Assembly: GCA_002367105.1 (NCBI GenBank)
Contig: DFCS01000020.1
Coordinates: forward strand, 124,001 to 188,000
DNA from: Hungatella sp. UBA3048
GTDB taxonomy: Bacteria; Bacillota; Clostridia; Lachnospirales; Lachnospiraceae
Direction of reading: 5' to 3'
DNA length: 64,000 nucleotides
Below are positions 43,596 to 51,390 of the stretch, piece after piece (within the stretch, counting starts at the first letter, position 1; each line of letters begins with the position of its first letter). The notes below the pieces were generated by a model. The model saw only the letters and a list, made by a program, of their open reading frames with translations. It was not told where the DNA came from and did no database searches. Made by a program: the position numbers and the translations under genes.

Positions 43596-45017
43596 ATGGA
43601 AATTGGGGCAAAAGAGATAGAACTGATTGTAAAGGAAGTGCTTGCAGGCATAGAAAGCAGAGGTGTAAAGCCTTCCTATTTTCCCTCTCCAAGTGAAAAT
43701 GGGGTATTTGAACGGGTAGAGGATGCCATTACAGCGGCCCACACGGCCCAGCGTGAATGGGTAGAGCATTACAGGATAGAAGACAGACGGAGAATCATTG
43801 AAGCCATACGAATGACCGCAAAAAGCCATGCAAAAACCCTGGCAAAGATGGTTTGGGAAGAAACCGGCATGGGACGCTATGAGGATAAGATCCTGAAACA
43901 TATGGCTGTTATTGAAAAAACACCTGGCGTGGAATGTCTGACTACGGATGCCATTTCAGGCGATGAAGGACTGATGATAGAGGAATGTGCTCCTTTTGGG
44001 GTAATCGGAGCCATTACGCCGTCCACCAATCCTACAGAAACCATGATCAATAATACTATCAGTATGATAGCCGGAGGAAATTCCGTTGTGTTTAATGTCC
44101 ATCCGGGAGCGAAGAGGTGCTGCGCACACTGTCTGAAGCTTCTTCATCAGACCATTGTGGAAAACGGAGGTCCGGAACATTTAATCACCATGCAGAAAGA
44201 ACCTACCATGGAAGCCGTGGGCAAAATGACGGCTGATCCCAGAATCCGCCTCATGGTTGGTACCGGAGGAATGCCAATGGTTAATGCCCTGCTTCACTCC
44301 GGAAAGAAGACCATCGGAGCAGGCGCGGGAAACCCGCCGGTCATTGTAGACGATACGGCGGATATAGACCTTGCGGCAAAAGAGATCTACCGTGGAGCTT
44401 CCTTTGATAACAACATTCTGTGCCTGGCGGAAAAGGAAGTCTTTGTCATGGAACGTGTTGCGGATGAGCTGGTGAACAAGATGGAAAAGGAAGGTGCATA
44501 CCTGCTTAATTCCATGGAGTTAAATGAAATCCTTAAGTTTGCCATGATTGAAAAAGACGGCAGCTATGAAGTGAATAAAAAATGGGTAGGAAAGGATGCG
44601 GCCCTGTTTTTAGAAGCCATAGGCGTTTCCGGCCGCAAGGATGTCCGCCTTCTGATCTGTGAGACAGACAGAAGCCATCCCTTTGTAATGGTAGAACAGC
44701 TGATGCCCATACTTCCTATTGTACGCTTAAGGACTTTTGAAGAATGTGTGGAGTGTGCGGTGGCGGCAGAGTCAGGCAACCGACATACGGCATCCATGTT
44801 TTCCAGAAACGTTGAGAACATGACCAAATTCGGAAAAATCATTGAGACAACCATTTTTACGAAGAACGGCTCAACCTTAAAAGGGGTAGGAATCGGCGGA
44901 GAGGGCCATACGACCATGACAATCGCAGGTCCTACCGGAGAGGGCCTTACCTGTGCAAGAAGCTTTACCAGAAGACGCAGGTGCATGCTGGCAGAAGGAG
45001 GCCTGCGGATCATCTAG
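43596..45017 (+). CDS. CoA-acylating aldehyde dehydrogenase, PduP/EutE type, with N-terminal targeting helix
   Basis: This 473-residue enzyme oxidises an aldehyde to acyl-CoA with NAD+. It has the EutE/PduP pattern: PFGVIGAITPSTNPTETMINN, GTGGMPMVN, GAGAGNPPVIVD and catalytic Cys276 in NNILCLAEKEV. Residues 5-20 (AKEIELIVKEVLAGIE) form an amphipathic helix followed by a linker, typical of N-terminal encapsulation peptides of signature BMC enzymes. It begins 9 bases after the aldolase gene, whose aldehyde product is the obvious substrate. Confidence 0.95.
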   Translation: MEIGAKEIELIVKEVLAGIESRGVKPSYFPSPSENGVFERVEDAITAAHTAQREWVEHYRIEDRRRIIEAIRMTAKSHAKTLAKMVWEETGMGRYEDKILKHMAVIEKTPGVECLTTDAISGDEGLMIEECAPFGVIGAITPSTNPTETMINNTISMIAGGNSVVFNVHPGAKRCCAHCLKLLHQTIVENGGPEHLITMQKEPTMEAVGKMTADPRIRLMVGTGGMPMVNALLHSGKKTIGAGAGNPPVIVDDTADIDLAAKEIYRGASFDNNILCLAEKEVFVMERVADELVNKMEKEGAYLLNSMELNEILKFAMIEKDGSYEVNKKWVGKDAALFLEAIGVSGRKDVRLLICETDRSHPFVMVEQLMPILPIVRLRTFEECVECAVAAESGNRHTASMFSRNVENMTKFGKIIETTIFTKNGSTLKGVGIGGEGHTTMTIAGPTGEGLTCARSFTRRRRCMLAEGGLRII

Positions 45018-45033
45018 AGAGGGGAAGGTACAT

Positions 45034-45372
45034 ATGGCAATCGGCTTTTTGGAATGTGCAGGATATGGCGCAGTTCTTTATGCTATGGATAAGGCATGCA
45101 AAGCAGCAAATGTGAGAATCATCGGGATCGACACCATCAATCCAAAGGATGCGACTGCATTCATTCCCCTTACGGTCCAGGTGAAATTTGAAGGCGGAAT
45201 CGATGATGTGAAAGAGGCCTGTGACGCAGCAAAAAGAGCGGCTCTTAAGTTTAACAGTCCGGAAGAGGTTTTGGTAGAGATGATCGAAAAACCATATGAG
45301 GGAACCAAGGCGTTGTCTCATATAACAAAGGTATCGTTCGAAGAAGAAAACATTATAAATTTCAGGAGGTAG
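45034..45372 (+). CDS. BMC-H shell protein, diverged, with C-terminal extension
   Basis: This 112-residue single BMC domain opens with AIGFLECAGYGAVLYAMDKACKAANVRIIGID and has a longer C-terminal tail than canonical PduA-type shell proteins. It should form hexagonal tiles. ATG 45034 follows GGGGAAGG; an in-frame extension into the dehydrogenase gene is not used. The pore-loop region differs from the other three shell proteins, so it may be a minor or specialised tile. Confidence 0.9.
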   Translation: MAIGFLECAGYGAVLYAMDKACKAANVRIIGIDTINPKDATAFIPLTVQVKFEGGIDDVKEACDAAKRAALKFNSPEEVLVEMIEKPYEGTKALSHITKVSFEEENIINFRR

Positions 45373-45378
45373 CAGGAT

Positions 45379-45657
45379 ATGGCATCCACATCAATTGGGT
45401 TAGTTGAAACAAGGGGTTTGACAGCATCCATCGAAGCAGCAGATGCAATGTTAAAGGCTGCAGACGTTGAGCTTGTAGGGACAGAGAAAATCGGCTCCGG
45501 TCTGGTAACCGTCATTGTAACCGGAGAGGTAGGCGCAGTAAAGGCGGCCACCGAGGCAGGAGAGGCGGCAGCTTCCAGAGTCGGAGAACTGGTAGCAGTT
45601 CATGTGATACCAAGGCCGCACCAGGATATTGATAAAATTTTGCCAAGGATCAAATAG
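45379..45657 (+). CDS. BMC-H shell protein, PduA/EutM type
   Basis: This 92-residue canonical BMC domain has GLVETRGLTASIEAADAMLKAADVELVG, a KIGSGLVTVIVTGEVGAVKAA core and a HVIPRPH C-terminal motif. It forms the major hexameric shell facet. It is very similar to the 99-residue protein at 46039, indicating duplication in the operon. It is six bases from the preceding shell gene. Confidence 0.96.
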   Translation: MASTSIGLVETRGLTASIEAADAMLKAADVELVGTEKIGSGLVTVIVTGEVGAVKAATEAGEAAASRVGELVAVHVIPRPHQDIDKILPRIK

Positions 45658-45678
45658 TCATCAGCAAAGGTGGGCGTC

Positions 45679-46038
45679 ATGAAAACAAACCGAAACGCCA
45701 TAGGGGTTTTAGAAATCAATTATTATGCCAATACCGTTGTGGTGGTGGACCAGGCCTTAAAGGCGGCTGAAGTGGAAATCGTAAGCTGCCACAAGAAGCT
45801 GGGAGGAAGGATGTGCCACACAGTATTAGCGGGTGAGACCTCGGCGGTTCGTGCCGCAGTGGAGGCGGCCAGAGAGGCAGGACGGATCGTGGGAGACGAC
45901 AATGTAAAAGTATCCGTGTCCATCGAAAACCCTCATCCGGAGGTATTGAAGCTTTTAAATATGATAGACAGTCATGAAAACGAAAAGAATTCTGTAAAAC
46001 CAGAGGAAGAAGAGCACAAACTCAAGGAGGAAAAGTAA
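45679..46038 (+). CDS. BMC-H shell protein with charged C-terminal tail
   Basis: This 119-residue BMC domain protein (AIGVLEINYYANTVVVVDQALKAAEVEIVSC; CHTVLAGETSAVRAAVEAAREAG) carries an extra Lys/Glu-rich tail of about 25 residues (EKNSVKPEEEEHKLKEE). ATG 45679 is preferred over GTG 45670 by ribosome spacing. The diverged N-terminal strand and the tail suggest a specialised facet or a contact to cargo. Its stop is immediately followed by the next ATG. Confidence 0.92.
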   Translation: MKTNRNAIGVLEINYYANTVVVVDQALKAAEVEIVSCHKKLGGRMCHTVLAGETSAVRAAVEAAREAGRIVGDDNVKVSVSIENPHPEVLKLLNMIDSHENEKNSVKPEEEEHKLKEEK

Positions 46039-46338
46039 ATGGCAGAGACAGCAGTAAAAAAGGGAATGTTAGCACTGGGAATGATTGAGACAAGAGGCCT
46101 TACCGCATCAATCGAAGCAGCAGATGCCATGTTAAAGGCAGCAGACGTTGAAATGGTGGGTACCGAGAAAATCGGCTCCGGTTTGGTATCGGTTATGGTT
46201 CAGGGAGACGTAGGAGCTGTCAAGGCGGCAGTGGAAGCAGGAGAGGAAGCAGCATCCAGAGTGGGAGAGGTAGTAGCAGTTCATGTAATCCCAAGACCCC
46301 ATAATTCCATAGGCGGAATCCTTCCATTCCTTAAATAA
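46039..46338 (+). CDS. BMC-H shell protein, PduA/EutM type, second copy
   Basis: This 99-residue canonical BMC domain protein is nearly a duplicate of 45379-45657 (MIETRGLTASIEAADAMLKAADVEMVGTEKIGSGLV region) with a slightly longer N-terminus. It starts at the base after the previous stop, behind AAGGAGG. It is likely a main facet protein mixed with its paralogue. Confidence 0.96.
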   Translation: MAETAVKKGMLALGMIETRGLTASIEAADAMLKAADVEMVGTEKIGSGLVSVMVQGDVGAVKAAVEAGEEAASRVGEVVAVHVIPRPHNSIGGILPFLK

Positions 46339-46374
46339 AAAGAACAGGAAAGTGTTTAAAGGCGGAGGCTTACA

Positions 46375-47031
46375 ATGGAAAACAGGGAAGAACTGATTCA
46401 GAAGGTAACCGCACTGGTCCTGGATAACTGGAAGAGGCTCAGCACACAGCCTTACCAGGTTCCCGTAGGAATCTCGGCAAGGCATGTGCATCTGTCAAAG
46501 GAACACGTGGAAGCGCTTTTTGGAGCCGGCTACCGGCTGACTCCCATGAAAGCTTTAAGCCAGCCGGGACAGTTTGCCTGTGAGGAACAGGTTGCTGTCT
46601 CCGGTCCGGCAGGAACGCTTCCTAAGGTACGGATTCTGGGACCGGAGAGAAAACAAAGCCAGGTGGAAATGGCCTCCGGTGACTGCAGGATCCTGGGAAT
46701 ACAGCCGCAGGTAAGATCGTCAGGAGATTTAAAGGGAACTCCCGGGATAATCCTGAAAGGACCAAAGGGGGAGGTACTTCTGACTGAGGGTGTTATCATT
46801 GCGGACCGTCATATTCATATGACGCCGGAAGACGCCCAGTGGTTTGGGGTATCGGAACAGGACCGGGTGAGCGTTTCGGTCGACGGGCCAAAGGGCGGCG
46901 TTCTTGGTCATGTACTCATTCGTGTTACCCGTGACAGCAGGCTGGATTTCCATGTGGACACAGACGATGCCAATGCATTCCGGCTAAAGCAGGGACAGTG
47001 GGTAACCATTAGAAAGGAAGAGACTAAATGA
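46375..47031 (+). CDS. pduL: PduL-type phosphotransacylase with N-terminal targeting helix
   Basis: This 218-residue protein has two PduL half-domains with zinc-binding His motifs, VGISARHVHLSKEHVEALFG (about 30-50) and IIADRHIHMTPEDAQWFG. It converts acyl-CoA and phosphate to acyl phosphate, recycling CoA inside the compartment. The first 20 residues (EELIQKVTALVLDNWKRL) look like an encapsulation peptide. Its end overlaps the vertex-protein gene by ATGA. Confidence 0.95.
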   Translation: MENREELIQKVTALVLDNWKRLSTQPYQVPVGISARHVHLSKEHVEALFGAGYRLTPMKALSQPGQFACEEQVAVSGPAGTLPKVRILGPERKQSQVEMASGDCRILGIQPQVRSSGDLKGTPGIILKGPKGEVLLTEGVIIADRHIHMTPEDAQWFGVSEQDRVSVSVDGPKGGVLGHVLIRVTRDSRLDFHVDTDDANAFRLKQGQWVTIRKEETK

Positions 47032-47288
47032 TATTAGGAACAATCATGGGAACTGTGGTTTCCACGAGAAAATGCAGGAACTTAGTTGGGTTCAAGCTTC
47101 TTTTGGTCGAGCCTTATTATGGGGATAAGAACAATATTTTTGTAGCTGCCGATACCATTGGTGCAGGGATTGGGGAACTGGTACTAGTAACCACTGACAA
47201 TACGACTCAGTATGCGCTGGACCGTTCGGCGCCGGTTGATGCCTACATCGTTGGCATCGTAGATGCGCCGCCGCAGCCGGGAAGGTAA
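47028..47288 (+). CDS. BMC-P vertex protein, EutN/CcmL family
   Basis: This 86-residue protein has the EutN/CcmL opening (LGTIMGTVVSTRKCRNLVGFKLLLVEP) and the GAGIGELVLVTTD and APVDAYIVGIVD motifs. Five copies cap each vertex of the shell. It is the only vertex gene here. Confidence 0.95.
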   Translation: MILGTIMGTVVSTRKCRNLVGFKLLLVEPYYGDKNNIFVAADTIGAGIGELVLVTTDNTTQYALDRSAPVDAYIVGIVDAPPQPGR

Positions 47289-47311
47289 GGCTTACTGTAA
47301 TAGGAGAGGTA

Positions 47312-48442
47312 ATGCTTATGAAACAGGAAATGCTTAAGGTTTTGGCGGTGGCAGATCCGGCGGTGGAAGGATATCTGGATAAAGAACTGGGGATTATAGA
47401 CGGGTATGGAGGAAACGTGGATTTTCATATCGTGCCCTGGGCGGATTACTATCCGATGATGATGAAAGCATTTGCCGGGGAAGCAGATTATGACATTGTC
47501 ATGGTTGCAGGCCATTTATGGCTTCGTGACTTTGTGGAAAACGGATACCTTTCGGAGTTTGCGCTTGAGGAAGAAGATATCCTTCCGGTCATTGCAGAGG
47601 AAATGAAGTATAAGGGAAAGGCATATTTATCTCCCTCTTTCTGTGACGGACATATGATCGTTTACCGCAAAAGCCTGCTTAAACAGGTGCTGGGTAAGGA
47701 GCTTGGATGTGTCATCACTCCCCAGGAATACATAGAAACGGCAAAAGCTTACATGGCGGCCTGCGGGGAACGGGCAGTAGCCATGAAGGCTGATAAATCC
47801 GAGATATTTACCGATGCCCTTCCCTTCCTGCGCATGTACGGAGGAGATGCTTATGATCCTGATGGATCTGCGGCCTGCGGAAAGGAAGATGCAGTAAAGG
47901 GTTTAAAGTCCTATATGGAACTGAGAACCTGTGCAGTCAGCGGTACGGAAAGCTTTGGCAACGGGGAAATTGCAGAAGCTATCCGCCGTAAAAGTGCGGC
48001 TATGGCAGTTACCTGGAGCGGTCAGATGGGAGAAGTTTTTAAGGAGGGCTGTCTGGAACGGTCGGATCTGGGATTTTCCACTTTTTCCACGGCCTGGAAC
48101 GTGACCTGGTCCTTTGGGATCTGTTCAAGCTGCAGGAAAAAAGAAGCTGCAGAGGAATTTCTTTCGTATCTTCGGTCACCGGAGGTGGACCAGAAGGTGG
48201 GAAAAAAGAGTGGTGCTCCAGTGAGAAGAGAAAGCTATCTGGAAGGGGCCGGTGACTGCCCCTGGTTTCCGGTGCAGCAGAAAATGATAGAACTTGCAAG
48301 GCCCCTTCCTGATCTGTCAAAGGCAGGAGAGAAAAACGGAGTCCTTTATGAGAAAATCTTTGAGGCATTTTCCGGAAAAAAGACAGCAGAAGAAGCCATG
48401 AAGGAAGCCGGGAAAATGATGAGTGGCATGACTGAACGGTAA
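47312..48442 (+). CDS. Signal-less extracellular-solute-binding-fold protein within the BMC operon
   Basis: This 376-residue protein has the family 1 solute-binding fold (LKVLAVADPAVEGYLDKEL; ADYDIVMVAGHLWLRDFVENGYL; AMAVTWSGQMGEVF; GAPVRRESYL). It starts directly at the mature-like sequence with no signal peptide, lipobox or upstream hydrophobic segment; AGGAG precedes the ATG. It should therefore be cytosolic. No permease or ATPase is adjacent. A role as a substrate sensor, a scavenger of the toxic aldehyde or acid, or a non-transport binding protein is possible; the function is unknown. Confidence 0.83.
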   Translation: MLMKQEMLKVLAVADPAVEGYLDKELGIIDGYGGNVDFHIVPWADYYPMMMKAFAGEADYDIVMVAGHLWLRDFVENGYLSEFALEEEDILPVIAEEMKYKGKAYLSPSFCDGHMIVYRKSLLKQVLGKELGCVITPQEYIETAKAYMAACGERAVAMKADKSEIFTDALPFLRMYGGDAYDPDGSAACGKEDAVKGLKSYMELRTCAVSGTESFGNGEIAEAIRRKSAAMAVTWSGQMGEVFKEGCLERSDLGFSTFSTAWNVTWSFGICSSCRKKEAAEEFLSYLRSPEVDQKVGKKSGAPVRRESYLEGAGDCPWFPVQQKMIELARPLPDLSKAGEKNGVLYEKIFEAFSGKKTAEEAMKEAGKMMSGMTER

Positions 48443-48463
48443 CGATATAATCAGGGAGAAAAC

Positions 48464-49798
48464 ATGAAGATTATTATAATTGGAGGAGTAGCGGCAGGAA
48501 TGAGTGCCGCCTCCAAGATCCGCAGGGTGGATCCGGATGCGAAAGTAACGGTCTATGAAAAGGGAGGCTTTCTCTCTTATGGAGCGTGCGGACTTCCCTA
48601 CTATGTGGGAGACTATAACGATGATTACCGCAAGATGATCGCCCGTTCACGGGAGACCTTTACCAAGATGGGCATAGAAACCTTCCTCCGCCACGAGGTA
48701 CAATCTGTTGATGCAGAAAGGAAAGAGGTCCTTGTAAAGAATCTTGAAAACGGTCAGGAATTTACGGATTCTTACGATAAATTAATGATAGCTGTAGGGG
48801 CATCGGCTGTGGTTCCTCCCTTTCCGGGCAGGGAGCTTATGGGAGTCCATGTCCTAAAGTCCTTGGAAGACGGGATCTTTTTAAAAGAATATGCAAAAAT
48901 GCCGGAAATCCGAAACATCGTCATCGTTGGAGGCGGATATATCGGAGTGGAGTGTGCGGAAGCATTTTTGAATCTGGGAAAGAATGTCCGCATGCTTGAG
49001 GCTGCTCCCAGAATTCTTATGCCCTTTGATGAGGAAATCGCCGTCCTGGCCCATGAAGAGCTGGTAAAGTCAGGGGTCCTGCTTAACACCGGAGAAAAGG
49101 TGGAAGGTTTTTATGGAGACGGTCTTTATGTAAAAGGTGTGAAAACAGATAAGGGAACCTACGATGCGGATTTGGTGATCGTTGCCGTTGGGGTCCGTCC
49201 CTGTACGGAATTTTTGAAGAACACAGGAATCTCCATGGGGAAAAACGGCGGACTCATCGTAGACCGGGAAATGAGAACCTCTATTCCGGATGTGTATGCG
49301 GCGGGAGACTGTATTTTAGTCTATAACGAAGTATTGGAGGAAGACAGCTATTTAGCTCTCGGAACAGTTGCGAACAAGTGCGGCAGAATCGCAGGCGTCA
49401 ATTTAGCAGGGGGCCATGAATCGTTTATCGGTGCCCTTGGGTCTGCGGCGATCAAGGTGTGCGGGCTGGAGCTTGGACGTACAGGTATGGGAGAAGGAGA
49501 TGCCATACGTCTTTCGAAGGATTATAAGACATTGATTGTCCAGGCAAATGACCATCCGGCATATTATCCGGATCCGACTCCGATCACCATAAAGCTGATT
49601 TATGAAAAAGGAACAAAAAGGCTGCTTGGCGCACAGACCTGCGGACAAAAGGGGGCTGTTTTGCGGGCAGATGTATTCGCTGTGGCGATTCATTGCAGGA
49701 TGACAACGGCAGAGCTGGGAATGACGGATCTCATTTACGCACCTCCCTTTTCCGGCGTATGGGATGCCATCCAGATTGCCTGCAATGCAGCGAAATAA
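48464..49798 (+). CDS. FAD-dependent pyridine nucleotide-disulfide oxidoreductase, CoA-disulfide reductase/NADH oxidase type
   Basis: This 444-residue flavoprotein has the FAD motif IIGGVAAGMSAASKIRR, a single redox Cys42 in SYGACGLPYYVGD (as in CoA-disulfide reductases and NADH oxidases), the NAD(P)H motif VIVGGGYIGVECAEAF and the second FAD motif VYAAGDC. It may reduce CoA disulfide or oxidise NADH to keep cofactors available for the aldehyde dehydrogenase. Sequence does not separate these activities. Confidence 0.9.
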   Translation: MKIIIIGGVAAGMSAASKIRRVDPDAKVTVYEKGGFLSYGACGLPYYVGDYNDDYRKMIARSRETFTKMGIETFLRHEVQSVDAERKEVLVKNLENGQEFTDSYDKLMIAVGASAVVPPFPGRELMGVHVLKSLEDGIFLKEYAKMPEIRNIVIVGGGYIGVECAEAFLNLGKNVRMLEAAPRILMPFDEEIAVLAHEELVKSGVLLNTGEKVEGFYGDGLYVKGVKTDKGTYDADLVIVAVGVRPCTEFLKNTGISMGKNGGLIVDREMRTSIPDVYAAGDCILVYNEVLEEDSYLALGTVANKCGRIAGVNLAGGHESFIGALGSAAIKVCGLELGRTGMGEGDAIRLSKDYKTLIVQANDHPAYYPDPTPITIKLIYEKGTKRLLGAQTCGQKGAVLRADVFAVAIHCRMTTAELGMTDLIYAPPFSGVWDAIQIACNAAK

Positions 49799-49828
49799 AG
49801 GAATCAGGATAGAAAGTGAGGTCTGACC

Positions 49829-50641
49829 ATGAGTAAAATAATGACTTTGCAGGAGGCAGCCGCCCGGATCCATGACGGTGATATCCTTGGCCTTGGAGGC
49901 AATGTGCTCCATCGGGCGCCCATGGCAATGGTGCGGGAGCTGGTGCGCCAGAAAAGAAAGGATTTAAAGCTTGTAAAGACTGCGGGAGCCATGGATGTGG
50001 ACATGCTTTGCTTCGGAGGCTGCGTTTCCAGCGTAGATGCCGGCTTTATCAGTTATGAAAGTGAATATTCCCTGGCCGGACATTACCGAAAGGCCGTAGA
50101 AAGCGGAGCCGTGAAGGGAAATGAGCATGCCTGTTATACGGTGATCTCCGCACTCCGTGCCGCCAGCTACGGAGTGGGCTTTATGCCTGTAAAGGGACTT
50201 GTGATCAGCGATTTAATCGATGCCAATGATTATTTTATCCGGGTCGAGGATCCGTTTACAAAGGAGCCGGTGACAGTGGTAAAGGCCATAAGGCCGGATG
50301 TTGCGGTTATTCATGTACAGGAGGCAGATGAAGTGGGGAATGCCAGGATCACAGGACCGTTATTTGAGGATGTTCTGTTTTCCAGGGCGGCCAAAAGGGT
50401 CATTCTGACAGCAGAGAATATCGTCCATGGATCTGCATTTACTGGCAGTTCAAAAAAGGCGGATATTCCTCATTTTCTGGTAGAAGCAGTTGTCAGGGTT
50501 CCCAAAGGGGCTGCACCCTGTTCCTGCCCGGGTTCTTATGATATTGACGGAAAAAATTTAAAGGAATTTAAAGGGCTGAAAGATTTGGACGGCTTAAATG
50601 CCTATTTAAAGGCATTTGAAAGATCCGATTACAAAGGATAA
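49829..50641 (+). CDS. CoA-transferase subunit A (glutaconate CoA-transferase-like)
   Basis: This 270-residue protein resembles subunit A of class I CoA-transferases: LQEAAARIHDGDILGLGG, a VDMLCFGGCVSSVDAGFISYE segment and DVAVIHVQEADEVGNARITG. It pairs with the B subunit 15 bases downstream. It could move CoA between the acid product of the pathway and another acyl-CoA, giving an alternative to PduL for energy saving. The substrate is unknown. Confidence 0.88.
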   Translation: MSKIMTLQEAAARIHDGDILGLGGNVLHRAPMAMVRELVRQKRKDLKLVKTAGAMDVDMLCFGGCVSSVDAGFISYESEYSLAGHYRKAVESGAVKGNEHACYTVISALRAASYGVGFMPVKGLVISDLIDANDYFIRVEDPFTKEPVTVVKAIRPDVAVIHVQEADEVGNARITGPLFEDVLFSRAAKRVILTAENIVHGSAFTGSSKKADIPHFLVEAVVRVPKGAAPCSCPGSYDIDGKNLKEFKGLKDLDGLNAYLKAFERSDYKG

Positions 50642-50656
50642 GGGGGACATGGCATA

Positions 50657-51379
50657 ATGGAAGAAAAATACAGAGTCTGCGATATTATGGTCTGCGCCAT
50701 GGCCCGTCTCATACCTGACGGCAGCAAGGTGTTTCACGGAGTGTCCTCCCATATGCCCATGATTTCGCTGCTGCTTGCAAAAGCGCTTCATGCGCCGGGA
50801 GCAGTGCATTTGAATATTCCGGGCGGAACAGACCCGGATCCGGTTAGGCTTAAAAAGTATACCAGTGCAGGCCCGGAGCTTTTGGAACGTGCCACTGCCT
50901 ATTTTCCTTTAATGGAAGTATTTGACCTGGCCATGAGAGGGGAGTTAGATGTGGCATTCTTAAGCGGAATCCAGTTTGATTCCCACGGCAATGTCAATGC
51001 GTCGGTTATTGGAGATTATAAAAAACCAAAGGTTAGGATGCCGGGAGGAGCAGGCAGTGCCGTTCTCATTCCTACGGCAAAGAGGGCAATTCTCTGGAGG
51101 ACAAAGCATGACAAGCGCACCTTTGTAAACCAGGTGGATTTTGTAACTACCAAGGGAAATGTGGAACGGATCATTACCCCCTTATGCATCTTCAAAATGG
51201 AAAACGGGGAAATGGTTCTGGATACCATCCACCCAACCTCCAGCTTAGAAGAGGTACAGGAAAATACCGGATTTCCCATAAAATACTCCCATATCGCCTA
51301 TACTCCCCTTCCTACAAAGGAAGAGCTGGGTGCGCTGAAACGGATCGATCCGGGAGATTTCAGAAATATAGAATTCTAA
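50657..51379 (+). CDS. CoA-transferase subunit B
   Basis: This 240-residue partner of the upstream subunit has VCDIMVCAMARLIPDGSKVFHGVSSHMPM, LNIPGGTDPDPV, DVAFLSGIQFDSHGNVNASVIGDY and PGGAGSAVL, the layout of glutaconate-type or IpdB-like beta subunits. No standalone function is expected. It is followed 11 bases later by the alcohol dehydrogenase gene. Confidence 0.87.
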   Translation: MEEKYRVCDIMVCAMARLIPDGSKVFHGVSSHMPMISLLLAKALHAPGAVHLNIPGGTDPDPVRLKKYTSAGPELLERATAYFPLMEVFDLAMRGELDVAFLSGIQFDSHGNVNASVIGDYKKPKVRMPGGAGSAVLIPTAKRAILWRTKHDKRTFVNQVDFVTTKGNVERIITPLCIFKMENGEMVLDTIHPTSSLEEVQENTGFPIKYSHIAYTPLPTKEELGALKRIDPGDFRNIEF

Positions 51380-51390
51380 GGAGGCCATTT

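Noticed and set aside
44564..45013. Minus-strand frame opposite the aldehyde dehydrogenase
   Set aside because: It is antisense to a conserved enzyme and has no independent signal.
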